Positions 34,624 through 42,236 of a DNA stretch of 64,000 nt are shown here, piece by piece. The translations under genes and the position numbers were made by a program. The stretch's first letter is position 1; every line of letters starts with the position of its first letter. The notes beneath the pieces were generated by a model that saw only the letters and a list, made by a program, of their open reading frames with translations, did not search any database and was not told the origin of the DNA. The DNA comes from G965218495 sp965262785 (lineage in GTDB: Bacteria > Bacteroidota > Rhodothermia > Rhodothermales > Bin80): positions 1,240,001-1,304,000 of the forward strand of contig OZ253559.1 in the NCBI GenBank assembly GCA_965262785.1, written 5' to 3'.

Positions 34624-35946
34624 ATGAAAGAGGCTACTATAAGCCTGCAGGACCTGAGGAGGAGAATATACCGCAAAGCCAAGGCAGTACCAGAGTGGCG
34701 TTTTTGGGGCATGTACGTGCATGTCTGCAAGCTGGAGACGCTGCAGGAGGCGTATCGTATGGCGAAGCGCAACGACGGTGCCCCCGGCATCGACGGCATG
34801 ACGTTTGCGGCCATTGAGACGACCGGCTTGCAGAGGTTTCTGGAGTGCATTCAGCGCGATCTGATCCTACGGTGTTACCAGCCCTCGCCATTGCGTAAGA
34901 AGCGGATCCCCAAGGGTGGCGGTAAATTCCGCACGCTGGGCATACCGACGATACGGGATCGCGTGGTGCAGGGGGCGCTGAAGCTGATTCTGGAGCCGAT
35001 CTTTGAGGCTGACTTTCAGGAGGGATCCTATGGATATCGGCCAAAGCGTGCGCCGCATGCTGCTGTACATCGAGTAACTTCGGCGGTAGTCAAAGGAATG
35101 ACCCGGGTCATTGATGTGGACTTGGCGTCGTATTTCGATACGATTCGTCATCACATCCTGCTCCGACAGGTCGCGCTCCGTGTTAAGGATCGTGACATTC
35201 TGTGGCTACTGAAGCGGATACTCAAGTCCGGTGGCAAGAAAGGTGTACCTCAAGGGGGCGTCATCTCGCCGCTTTTGAGCAACATCTACCTCAATGGGGT
35301 GGATCGGATGCTGGAGCGCGCGAAGGCAGTCACCCGCGAGAAGGGGTATTTCCATATGGAGTACGCCCGTTTTGCCGACGACCTGGTGATCGTGGTGGAC
35401 GGCTACCGCAAGTGGCGGTGGCTGGAGCGAGGCGTGTACAAGCGCCTGTTGGAAGAGTTGGCCAAGCTTGACGTTTCATTGAACGTGGAGAAGACGCGGA
35501 GAGTGGACCTCACCCAACGGGAGAGCTTCACATTCCTGGGTTTCCGCATTCGTCGGCATAAGACGAAGCGGGGCCGTTGGGGCGTATTGAGCGTGCCTCG
35601 TATGAAGGCTCGTACAAAGCTCTTGCGGCGACTCAAGGAGGAATTCCGACGTTTCCGATCACAGCCGGTGGAACGGGTAATTGCTCGCATCAACCCAATA
35701 CTGCGGGGATGGGTGAATTATTTCCGCACGGGGCAATCGAGCCGTTGCTTCGGTTACGTACGTAACTGGGTCGAGCTTAAGATCCGGCGCCATCTGATGC
35801 GTGCCCGCGGACGAAAGGGTTATGGGTGGAAGCGGTGGAGTAGGCGGATGTTCTACGAGCGACTGGGGTTGTATGCTCAGTGGCAGATAGAGTACTACCG
35901 GCCGAAAGCGCGCCCACGCCAACTGCGCATGAACTTTGCGGTGTAA
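34624..35946 (+). CDS. ltrA: Group II intron reverse transcriptase/maturase
   Basis: 440 residues, with an AGGGAGG-type ribosome site just upstream of the ATG. RT motifs in order: GAPGIDGMTF (RT1-2), RCYQPSPLRKKRIPKGGGKFRTLGIPTIRDRVVQGAL (RT2a-3), VIDVDLASYFDTIRHHILL (RT3, catalytic Asp), KGVPQGGVISPLLSNIYLNGVD (RT4) and YARFADDLVIVVDG (RT5, FADD in place of YADD). The maturase X domain follows (RINPILRGWVNYFRTGQSS). No HNH endonuclease domain is present, so retrohoming would rely on replication forks or pre-existing nicks. It should splice intron 2 and may serve intron 1. Confidence 0.95.
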   Translation: MKEATISLQDLRRRIYRKAKAVPEWRFWGMYVHVCKLETLQEAYRMAKRNDGAPGIDGMTFAAIETTGLQRFLECIQRDLILRCYQPSPLRKKRIPKGGGKFRTLGIPTIRDRVVQGALKLILEPIFEADFQEGSYGYRPKRAPHAAVHRVTSAVVKGMTRVIDVDLASYFDTIRHHILLRQVALRVKDRDILWLLKRILKSGGKKGVPQGGVISPLLSNIYLNGVDRMLERAKAVTREKGYFHMEYARFADDLVIVVDGYRKWRWLERGVYKRLLEELAKLDVSLNVEKTRRVDLTQRESFTFLGFRIRRHKTKRGRWGVLSVPRMKARTKLLRRLKEEFRRFRSQPVERVIARINPILRGWVNYFRTGQSSRCFGYVRNWVELKIRRHLMRARGRKGYGWKRWSRRMFYERLGLYAQWQIEYYRPKARPRQLRMNFAV

Positions 35947-35955
35947 TCAGCAGGT

Positions 35956-35989
35956 AAGCCCGGTGCGGGAAAACCGCATGCCGTGGTTT
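35956..35989 (+). ncRNA. Group II intron domain V (intron 2)
   Basis: A 34-nt hairpin ten bases after the maturase stop: AAGCCCGGTGCGGG, a GAAA loop and CCGCATGCCGTGGTTT. It has the base pairing and the AGC near the foot expected for domain V. The same length as in intron 1 supports the reading. Confidence 0.78.
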
Positions 35990-36021
35990 GACGAGGCGGG
36001 GCCTGGAAACGTGATTCATGG

Positions 36022-36131
36022 GAGCCGGACTGAGGCCCGGAGCGAAAGCGACGGACAAGCCACCGGACCCTACGGGTTGGCGCGCCAGGCCCCGACCCTA
36101 CCGGTGGGCGGCGGGAGGAAACACGGTGATG
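36022..36131 (+). repeat. About 110-bp tandem repeat unit, copy 1
   Basis: This stretch, starting GCCGGACTGAGGCCCGG just after intron 2, recurs directly downstream as a second copy. The second copy starts at about 36132, is split by the IS256-type element, and resumes at 38823. Matching blocks include GGAGCGAAAGCGACGGA, GCCACCGGA and CCGACCCTAC, roughly 75 percent identical over about 70 bp by eye. Function unknown. It could be duplicated flanking DNA of the intron homing site. Confidence 0.55.
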
Positions 36132-36148
36132 GACGCCGGACTGCGGCC

Positions 36149-36172
36149 GGGATCGCACAAATTCAAGTTGGG
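36149..36172 (+). repeat. IS256-type element left terminal inverted repeat
   Basis: Starts GGGATCGCACAAATTCAAGT. Its counterpart is the reverse complement of 38791-38814, with about 4 mismatches over 24 bases. The 8-bp target duplication CTGCGGCC lies immediately outside. Confidence 0.85.
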
Positions 36173-36228
36173 AATTGGAGAGTTGCTGTGGAGGTGGACC
36201 CTAGTCTCCACCATTCCTTTCCAATCAT

Positions 36229-37197
36229 ATGAACCCCTCACAGCCTGTTTTGGGGAGGGCTAAGGCACCTTTAGACGCCCAGATCAATCCCTCCGGTGAC
36301 TCGCGGCGGCTTCTGATGAAGCTCTGCACGCACATACTGCAACAATTGACCACCGACTGGCCCATTCCGGCAGCGCAGCAGCAGCCGGCGCCACCGCCCG
36401 TAGTGATCAAGGCTTCTGCTGCGGCCCAGGACACAAAGCCGGACTCGGCGCAGTTGAATGAAGCGTGGCAGCTGTTGCATTCGCGCAGTCTGCAAGACGA
36501 CCCGATCGTTGCGATCTGGCTGCGCGGGCTGTGCCCACGCGGCGTTAACATCGTTCTTGGAGCGGGTCTGACCATCACGGGCTATCGCCGCATACTTGGC
36601 CTTGTAGCGTGCTACCCTGAAAACGTCTCTGCTCTTACGTCCTTTGTGCAGTCGCTGTCCGATCGTGGTCTTTCGGCCGCCGATGGGCTGCTCTGTGTGC
36701 TGCCCAGCAGTACGGGACTTCAATCGGCGGTGCGCCAGGTGTTCGGCGCCAAGGTCGCTATACAGCGCTGTCTCAATTCGCTGTTGGATCAAGTCACCTG
36801 TGGTCTTCCGGAAAACCTTGTTCCTGTGTATCGCAATCGCCTCCGCCAGGCATGGAATGGGTTCGATGCCCGGGAAGCTGAACGCGCACTCACCCGTATT
36901 CACCAGGACTTGACGCGCGTCAATCGGTCCGCAGCGAAGGTTTTATGGGAGGGCCTGGAGCAATCTCTGACGATTCAACGCACGGGCATGCTGCTCAAGC
37001 TCGACCGGGGGCTGCGCGTGATGCGCTTCATGAATGCCATCGGTCGCAGGTTGCAGACCCCGGCCAGCGCCGTTTTCCAGCGACGCGAACAGATGGCACT
37101 GGCACTGTTGGAACACGAGGCTCAGCTGCGCCGTGTGGCCCATGCGGCCTATCTGCCACAACTTCGTGAGATTCTCATCAACCTCAACGCCGTATGA
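36229..37197 (+). CDS. Catalytically dead IS256-transposase-like accessory protein
   Basis: 322 residues. Residues about 93-275 align without gaps or nearly so with residues about 173-356 of the transposase encoded next. Shared blocks are G.T..G...LG, EN at 131-132, Q.L..RG at 141-147, D.LL, GL, VFG....QRC at 171-181, VT at 189-190, RL..AW, EA..AL..H..L.R, AA..L.EG.E..L...R.G. All three catalytic positions are lost: the first Asp is Arg99, the second is Pro159, and no Glu occurs where the third belongs. The C-x2-H signature is also broken (QRCLNS). The N-terminal 90 residues are unrelated and include a Pro/Gln/Ala-rich linker. The gene overlaps the transposase by ATGA. It may regulate or assist transposition. 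Confidence 0.78.
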   Translation: MNPSQPVLGRAKAPLDAQINPSGDSRRLLMKLCTHILQQLTTDWPIPAAQQQPAPPPVVIKASAAAQDTKPDSAQLNEAWQLLHSRSLQDDPIVAIWLRGLCPRGVNIVLGAGLTITGYRRILGLVACYPENVSALTSFVQSLSDRGLSAADGLLCVLPSSTGLQSAVRQVFGAKVAIQRCLNSLLDQVTCGLPENLVPVYRNRLRQAWNGFDAREAERALTRIHQDLTRVNRSAAKVLWEGLEQSLTIQRTGMLLKLDRGLRVMRFMNAIGRRLQTPASAVFQRREQMALALLEHEAQLRRVAHAAYLPQLREILINLNAV

Positions 37198-38510
37198 TGA
37201 CCCATACCCCTATGCTGGATCAATCACTCATCGAGGACCTTCGGGGGCTTGCGCAAAGGAACTTCATCGGCCTGGCCAGCTGCCTTGGATATCTCGATGA
37301 TCTTCTTACCAAGATGGCCACATGGGTCATGGAGGCCGAGGCCCACTTCATATGCGGCGCACGTGGGAAGCACCATAAGACAGGCTTTCAGCGCTGGGGG
37401 ACGAATCCGGGTTCCATCCGCGTCGGTTTGGAGCGCATTGCGGTCCGCGTTCCGCGCGTACGGAATGTACGAACCCGAAGGGAGCGTCCTCTGCAAACGT
37501 ACCGCCTCTTGCGCGAGCGTGGGCTTATGGACCGGGAAAGCGTGGTAAGAAGGTTGCTGTGTGGACTGTCGCGGCGCAATTACAGGCAGGCGGCCCAAGT
37601 CTTCACCGATAGTCTGGGGTTGAGCGCCAGCAGCATTGGCAACGCCTTCATTACGCAGACGGCAGCGCTACTGAAGGCATTTGAGACGCGCCGATTCGAT
37701 CAGCACACCTTTGCGGTGCTCCTGCTTGATGGCAAGTATTTGGCTGGTATGCAGATGACCGTAGCGATGGGCATCACGACCGAGGGCGAGAAGGTCGTAC
37801 TGGGCTTTGCGGAAAGCCGTACCGAGAACAGTGCGCAGGTGGAGTCGCTGCTGCAGGATCTGTTGCGTCGGGGCTTCACCCATACCGACAAGCTGTTGGT
37901 GCAGGTGGACGGCAGCCGCGGGCTTCGCAAGGGGATCAGCGCGGTGTTTGGGGATGCGGTCGTGTTCCAGCGCTGCCAGTGGCACAAGCGTACCAATGTG
38001 ACGCGTCACATCAAGAGCGAGCCAGCGGCCACGCAAATGAAGCGTCGGCTTCAGGCGGCTTGGGAACTGCCCACGTACGCAGAGGCACGGGCGGCGCTTG
38101 TGTCGCTGCATGAAGCGCTGCAGCGGTCGTGCCCGAAAGCCGCACGCAGTCTGGAGGAGGGTATGGAGGATACGCTGGCGCTTCACCGGTTGGGGGTGCG
38201 GAACCAGGCTGTCAGAGACAGTCTGAAGACGACAAACATCATCGAGAACCTCAACAGCATTATTGCGAACCGATCACGGAACGTGAAGCGCTGGGGATCA
38301 TCGGGGATGCGTCAGCGCTGGTGCGGGGCGATATTCATGCAGTACGAGTCGAATCTGAAGCCGATACGCCGGGAGGACATGAAGGAGCTGACCCAGGTCC
38401 TGAGCACCTCCGGGGGTCGATGGGTTAGTGGGGATTCGGTCTGCCAGCCCCAGGGGGCTGCAAAGGCAACACCTGCCGCTGGATGCCCCAGCGCAGTAGT
38501 GCGCTGCTGA
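37194..38510 (+). CDS. IS256-family (mutator-type) transposase
   Basis: 438 residues. DDE enzyme with LLLDGKYLAG (Asp179), LLVQVDGSRGLRKGI (Asp239), the insertion-domain signature QRCQWHKRTNV (C-x2-H, residues 261-264) and TTNIIENLNSIIANRSRNVKRW (Glu351). N-terminal DNA-binding part: ENFIGLASCL-like helices and HKTGFQRWGTNPGSIRV. The C-terminal roughly 40 residues after LKELT.VLS are not conserved. The start overlaps the stop of the accessory gene (ATGA), so translation is probably coupled. Intact and probably active. Confidence 0.94.
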   Translation: MMTHTPMLDQSLIEDLRGLAQRNFIGLASCLGYLDDLLTKMATWVMEAEAHFICGARGKHHKTGFQRWGTNPGSIRVGLERIAVRVPRVRNVRTRRERPLQTYRLLRERGLMDRESVVRRLLCGLSRRNYRQAAQVFTDSLGLSASSIGNAFITQTAALLKAFETRRFDQHTFAVLLLDGKYLAGMQMTVAMGITTEGEKVVLGFAESRTENSAQVESLLQDLLRRGFTHTDKLLVQVDGSRGLRKGISAVFGDAVVFQRCQWHKRTNVTRHIKSEPAATQMKRRLQAAWELPTYAEARAALVSLHEALQRSCPKAARSLEEGMEDTLALHRLGVRNQAVRDSLKTTNIIENLNSIIANRSRNVKRWGSSGMRQRWCGAIFMQYESNLKPIRREDMKELTQVLSTSGGRWVSGDSVCQPQGAAKATPAAGCPSAVVRC

Positions 38511-38790
38511 CGCTGGCATAACGCAAAACCCGCAGCTGCCTGGACGCTCTGAGGCGCTGCACCGTGCCAAGATCGCCGCTTACGCGTGCGATCAGAGGAT
38601 ACCTGCGGGATATCGTGCCCGGAAAGTCACTCCACGAGCCTGCCTACGCCCGAAAATCCGCGTGTGAGCACGCAATTGGGCCCACATTGGCATGCACCGT
38701 CCCATTTGCACCCACACTCTCGACCCGAAGCCCAATCCATTGCCAAAAGATATCTACTTTGAGGGCCCATCTCGGCAGAAGCTGCCGAAA

Positions 38791-38814
38791 CCCAACTTAA
38801 AAATGTGCAATCCC
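38791..38814 (-). repeat. IS256-type element right terminal inverted repeat
   Basis: Read inward on the minus strand it starts GGGATTGCACATTTTTAAGT. It is followed outside by CTGCGGCC (38815-38822), the second copy of the target duplication. Confidence 0.85.
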
Positions 38815-38822
38815 CTGCGGCC

Positions 38823-39194
38823 CGGAGCGAAAGCGACGGAATGGCCACCGGATCCTAAGGCAGGTGCGCCTCCCGCCGACCCTACGACTCGAAAGCGCGC
38901 AAAACCGACTTGTTTGCCAGGTCCACTATGCAGCTGGCATCGTGGTCATCCGGTACGAACTCATATACTGTCCGTGGAAACAACTCCGACAAATCGCGAT
39001 TCATTGATGCAAGTCTCACAGTCATGACGCTGTATAGCCGATTTAGCCCGCGGTCCCTGGCTTGAACGCCGGAAAAGCGCGACAGGCTCAAAGGCTTCAC
39101 AGCTCATTCAATTTCCACCTCCACGTTACTATGACCGCACTCTTCCAACCAAGAAAAGCGGTCCACCGGTCAACTGACATCCAGGCCCAACCTC
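38823..39194. other. Non-coding stretch: second repeat copy, then short degenerate sequence
   Basis: 38823-38890 completes the second tandem-repeat copy. From 38891 to 39100 the minus strand has an open stretch reading SMNRDLSELFPRTVYEFVPD then DHDASCIVDLANKSVLRAF, which looks protein-like but matches no family I know and lacks a convincing start. The rest is the upstream region of the propeller gene. Confidence 0.35.
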
Positions 39195-40232
39195 ATGCGT
39201 GCAATTGCCAATTTAGCTCTGATCCTCCCCGTCATGCTCAGCGCCTGCAACCCGCAGGAGCAGCTTGAAGAGGACTTGGCACTAAGCCAAATTGAGGGAT
39301 TTCCATTTGCGATATACGAACAGCGGTCCACTTCCCGCGAATGGCAAGAAATCGACGTAGACACTATTGCTACTCTTGGCAGGCCAGACGACGACCCGCT
39401 CTACCGGCCGCTGATGATTAGAGGTCGTGAAGACGGCAGCAGCTACGTAACGGATTACGGTGACTTCCTGGTTAAGAGGTTTGACGTGGCAGGGCAGCTC
39501 GTAGGGACGTATGGACAGGGACAAGGAGAAGGACCCGGCGAATTCAAAAACCCGATGGCTCTTTCCATTGACGGGATGGGCAATGTCGTGGTCCCCGACG
39601 CCTCCCTCCCTGCGGTTATCCGATTCGGACCAGCGGGAGACCTGCTAGAAACCAACAGACTGGATTTTCAGCCATTCCGCATGGCTCTGACGGAAGATGG
39701 GCGCTACTACTTCATGCCTATGGGCTACAATGCGGACGGCCGTTTGTTTGGCATTGCCGATGCGCCGGGCAAGCCTCTTTACACCTTTGGTACGTCCGAT
39801 CTGTCTCTATTTCAGTCAAGCGGTGAAATCACGACAGTTGGCAATGATCTGGTGTATAGTCCGAGGCACTTCGGATTTTTTGCGCGCTTCTCGGATTCTG
39901 GTGAGGTCGTCTATGCGCGGGAAACCTTGGATCAGGTGGATCCCCCAACCGTGGAAACATACAAAGTGGAAGGTTTTCCACCGATACAGCGGCCAGGGGT
40001 GCGCGTCGTGGCGAAGGGCTTCCTAGGGTATCAGAATGGAATGCTGTACGTGGACTCCCGCCCTTTATCCGTCGAACGGAAAGCCACGGTACTTGATGTA
40101 TACTCTGCCGACGACGGATCTTATCGGCACTCATTCGAGCTACCGGGTCGATGGCGGAACATGGACATTGCAGGCAACTACTTCTTTGCCCTTTCGGACA
40201 CTCTTGGGATGGTATTTCGGATTCGGCCATAG
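39195..40232 (+). CDS. 6-bladed beta-propeller lipoprotein
   Basis: 345 residues with a lipobox signal (ALILPVMLSAC). Repeating propeller strands are visible: SYVTDYGDFLVKRFDVAGQLVGTYGQGQGEGPGEFKNPMALSIDGMGNVVVPDASLPAVIRF, then RMALTEDGRYYF, HFGFFARFSDSGEVVYARE and later ATVLDVYSADDGSYRHSFELPG. The YGxGxGEGPGEF signature is typical of the 6-bladed beta-propeller lipoproteins abundant in Bacteroidota/Rhodothermota. They are thought to act in surface glycan binding or signalling, with no defined activity. It stands alone in its neighbourhood. Confidence 0.82.
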   Translation: MRAIANLALILPVMLSACNPQEQLEEDLALSQIEGFPFAIYEQRSTSREWQEIDVDTIATLGRPDDDPLYRPLMIRGREDGSSYVTDYGDFLVKRFDVAGQLVGTYGQGQGEGPGEFKNPMALSIDGMGNVVVPDASLPAVIRFGPAGDLLETNRLDFQPFRMALTEDGRYYFMPMGYNADGRLFGIADAPGKPLYTFGTSDLSLFQSSGEITTVGNDLVYSPRHFGFFARFSDSGEVVYARETLDQVDPPTVETYKVEGFPPIQRPGVRVVAKGFLGYQNGMLYVDSRPLSVERKATVLDVYSADDGSYRHSFELPGRWRNMDIAGNYFFALSDTLGMVFRIRP

Positions 40233-40646
40233 CCCTTGAGCGGGCCATCGAGCGTTGTGCTCCCGCAAGCATGCTGCCTATGCATCATGGACCGGGATGT
40301 GAAACAATGTGCCTTCCGACACTGATCAGCAACAATACGCAGGCCGGAATGCGGGTGCGCGTGCAGCATACCGGGGCTTTGGTGAAACGTGGACTTGTCG
40401 ACAAATCAGCGACCCGACATGTATGCGGTGCAGGTTGAGGTCCAGGTAGTGATGGCATACATGAAGCCGTCCCGACAGCTTGCCTGCCAGCAAACGTGTC
40501 ATTAGAGTTGGCTGCCCCTGGCTATCTGGATGGGTGGTCTTCGTTGTTAATTGTTCGCGCGAAATTCTCACAGCACTTGCTTGTGCCGCAACGTTAGGTT
40601 AGCTTTGGAAATTCCCGCTTAAAGTCCTTCCTCCTTCCCCTTTGTC
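40233..40646. other. Intergenic region, nothing recognised
   Basis: The 414 bp between the propeller gene and the next secreted-protein gene hold no reading frame with family resemblance on either strand, and I see no RNA gene. A CT-rich stretch directly before the next ATG (CCTTCCTCCTTCCCC) replaces any obvious ribosome-binding site. Confidence 0.4.
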
Positions 40647-41138
40647 ATGAAGGCACGAAATCTCTTGGTTCCCGCTTGCTTTCTCTTGGTAGCAGTCGTC
40701 CAGACCGGTATTGGCGGCGTGCCTGCAGCGGGTCAATCGGCACCTGCATTCTCCCCGAGCTCCGCTGAATTAACCTTGGTGACTCAGAGCCTGAGTGATA
40801 CTCATGAGCAGTCATCTTTGGCTTCCAACCTGGAACTGAGTGAAGAATTCTACTGCGTGTTACCCAGTAAGGCAACAATTGAACAAGTTGCCGAATTTGA
40901 CAGGTGCAGAGAAGCACTCCCCGAATGCAGTCGACGGGAATGGCTAGAGAAGGACAACGGGAGCCTGATTCTTACCTGTTCTGGTCGACTCACGGTCTAC
41001 TGTTCACTGCCGCGAAATCCTGCACTTGAGCAAGTGGACGCTCTGTTCACGTGCCTGGACAGACTCCCCGACTGCGATCGCAGAAGGGTGTCCGAGCAAG
41101 CAGACGGAGGCTTGATACTTGCTTGCTTATTTCGGTGA
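40647..41138 (+). CDS. Secreted protein with two tandem Cys-containing repeats, unknown function
   Basis: 163 residues beginning with a signal peptide (NLLVPACFLLVAVVQTGIGGVPAAGQ). Two copies of a roughly 47-residue unit follow: FYCVLPSKATIEQVAEFDRC with REALPECSRREWLEKDNGSLILTC at about residues 68-111, and VYCSLPRNPALEQVDALFTC with LDRLPDCDRRRVSEQADGGLILAC at about 116-161. Each has four cysteines at matching positions, suggesting two disulfides per unit, and the spacing YC-x15-C-x6-C-x15/16-C is kept. I do not recognise the family. It is probably periplasmic or extracellular. Confidence 0.6.
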   Translation: MKARNLLVPACFLLVAVVQTGIGGVPAAGQSAPAFSPSSAELTLVTQSLSDTHEQSSLASNLELSEEFYCVLPSKATIEQVAEFDRCREALPECSRREWLEKDNGSLILTCSGRLTVYCSLPRNPALEQVDALFTCLDRLPDCDRRRVSEQADGGLILACLFR

Positions 41139-42236
41139 CTCCGTAAATTCACGACAGCCCTTGTGACGGGTAGCGCCCTTGTCGTCATTTGGCGCCGTGC
41201 GAGGCGAAAGACCTAATTCTTTGCCTTGAGCCGCGTGTCAGTGGCCTGAAAGGAAGTGAGTTCAATTCAAGTCCTGCCCACGCAGGGCAGGCGTCATCCG
41301 GATCCGCTTTTGGGGTTGGTGGTTGCGTGCTCCATTTGGTCTCAGGGGACGGGACGACGCACATGTTATGTGTACATTCGAAGGTTTGGGCGGTTACTGC
41401 AAATTCTTGGATGGGTGCAGTATGGGGCAGGTATGACTTGCCATGGCTCGTGAGTAGACGTGCGGAGATCTTTCAGGAGAATCCAGTGGAGCGGGCATGC
41501 CCGCTGAAGGGCCGTGTCATGGTGGTCATTAGAAGGAGCGTGGAGGGAGCGTCGTGCGGCTCGCTTCGATTGCTGACCGCGGTATGTCCAGGCGCAAGTC
41601 CAGAAGAGATCTCGGCGCCTCTCCCGCTGCAGGTTCATCGAATGCTGCGGGAAGGCTTCTGAGCAGGTTGCGCCGCACCCGACCTCAGTAGCGGCGTCTC
41701 GGGAAGTGCACCTGCTACGCGAGAAGCAGAAATCTATCGACAGAATAGCAACGATATGCTGCGGATGGCTCCGGGCGCGTCGAATTCCACCACACTACGC
41801 AACGCCGCACACGCAGGTGAGAATACTGCGGGCGGCCTTTGTCCTGGGCAAAGTATTTCGCAGGCAGTACCCCATGTAAAGGGATACGCGACCGCACGCG
41901 CGTATCCCTTTACATGCCCCCGTCTCAATCCCCTTGCGACGGGCAAGAACACGCTGATCATTGCTTCATGTTGCCGGCAACGCAGATCACCTGACTCATG
42001 CCTGACTGCTACGCTGCACGAAGCGCCGTTGATTACTCCTGTCGCGAGTTCCCGGAATCCACTGCGCGTCAGGCCCATACTTGCGGCGTGGCAAAGTTTG
42101 GCGCACCGGGAGGCCGCATCCGGCGGGTCGCTCAGTGATGGGCTTCGCGCAGTCACCCCCGCCGAATCCAATGCGATTCATTCTCGGCATGCAGTAACTT
42201 AGGCTGGCCCGTGGCCTAAAAGCATGCAAGGCGCCT
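41139..42236. other. Long poorly coding region with a perfect palindrome
   Basis: About 1.1 kb with no convincing gene. Open frames exist (for example 41189-41662 plus and 41734-42171 minus) but show no family resemblance, no good starts and atypical composition. The notable item is the hairpin at 41873-41916. No tRNA or rRNA was found. Confidence 0.45.
41873..41916. repeat. Perfect 18-bp inverted repeat with 8-base loop
   Basis: CATGTAAAGGGATACGCG (41873-41890), loop ACCGCACG, then the exact reverse complement (41899-41916). The arms are too long and too perfect for chance, and there is no T-run for an intrinsic terminator. It might be a recombination or protein-binding site, a hairpin of an IS200/IS605-type end, or a small structured RNA. 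Confidence 0.7.

Larger units (their letters stand above)
34146..36012 (+). mobile_element. Group II intron 2, carrying a reverse transcriptase/maturase
   Basis: Follows intron 1 directly. Its 5' part (about 34250-34600) mirrors intron 1 in layout. One block near 34270 (GGGCCGTAACGAGAGTAAACG) parallels intron 1 near 33488, and a second near 34530-34570 has GGTGGCGGAGAGG and GGGGTAATGCCCGTGGAG. The RT gene lies in domain IV, and a 34-nt domain V is at 35956-35989. I could not find a clear GTGYG 5' end, so the left boundary is approximate and the intron may be 5'-truncated. The right boundary is estimated. Confidence 0.7.
36149..38814 (+). mobile_element. IS256-type element with two transposase-related genes
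   Basis: Bounded by 24-bp imperfect inverted repeats (36149-36172 and 38791-38814, consensus GGGATYGCACAWWTTYAAGT plus TGGG). It is flanked by a perfect 8-bp direct repeat CTGCGGCC (36141-36148 and 38815-38822), the duplication length expected for IS256-type transposition. Length 2666 bp, about twice a normal IS256, because it carries an additional gene upstream of the transposase. The perfect target duplication indicates a recent insertion. Both genes lie inside the repeats and move together. Confidence 0.9.

Noticed and set aside
36229..37197. Treating the upstream IS256 gene as an unrelated hypothetical gene
   Set aside because: Side-by-side comparison with the next gene shows shared spacing and about twenty common short blocks over 180 residues, so it is a paralogue.
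41189..41662. 157-residue plus-strand open frame as a gene; also a tRNA-like GTTCAATTC stretch near 41265
   Set aside because: No signal, motif or good start for the frame. The GTTCAATTC could be a T-loop, but no acceptor or anticodon stem can be built around it.
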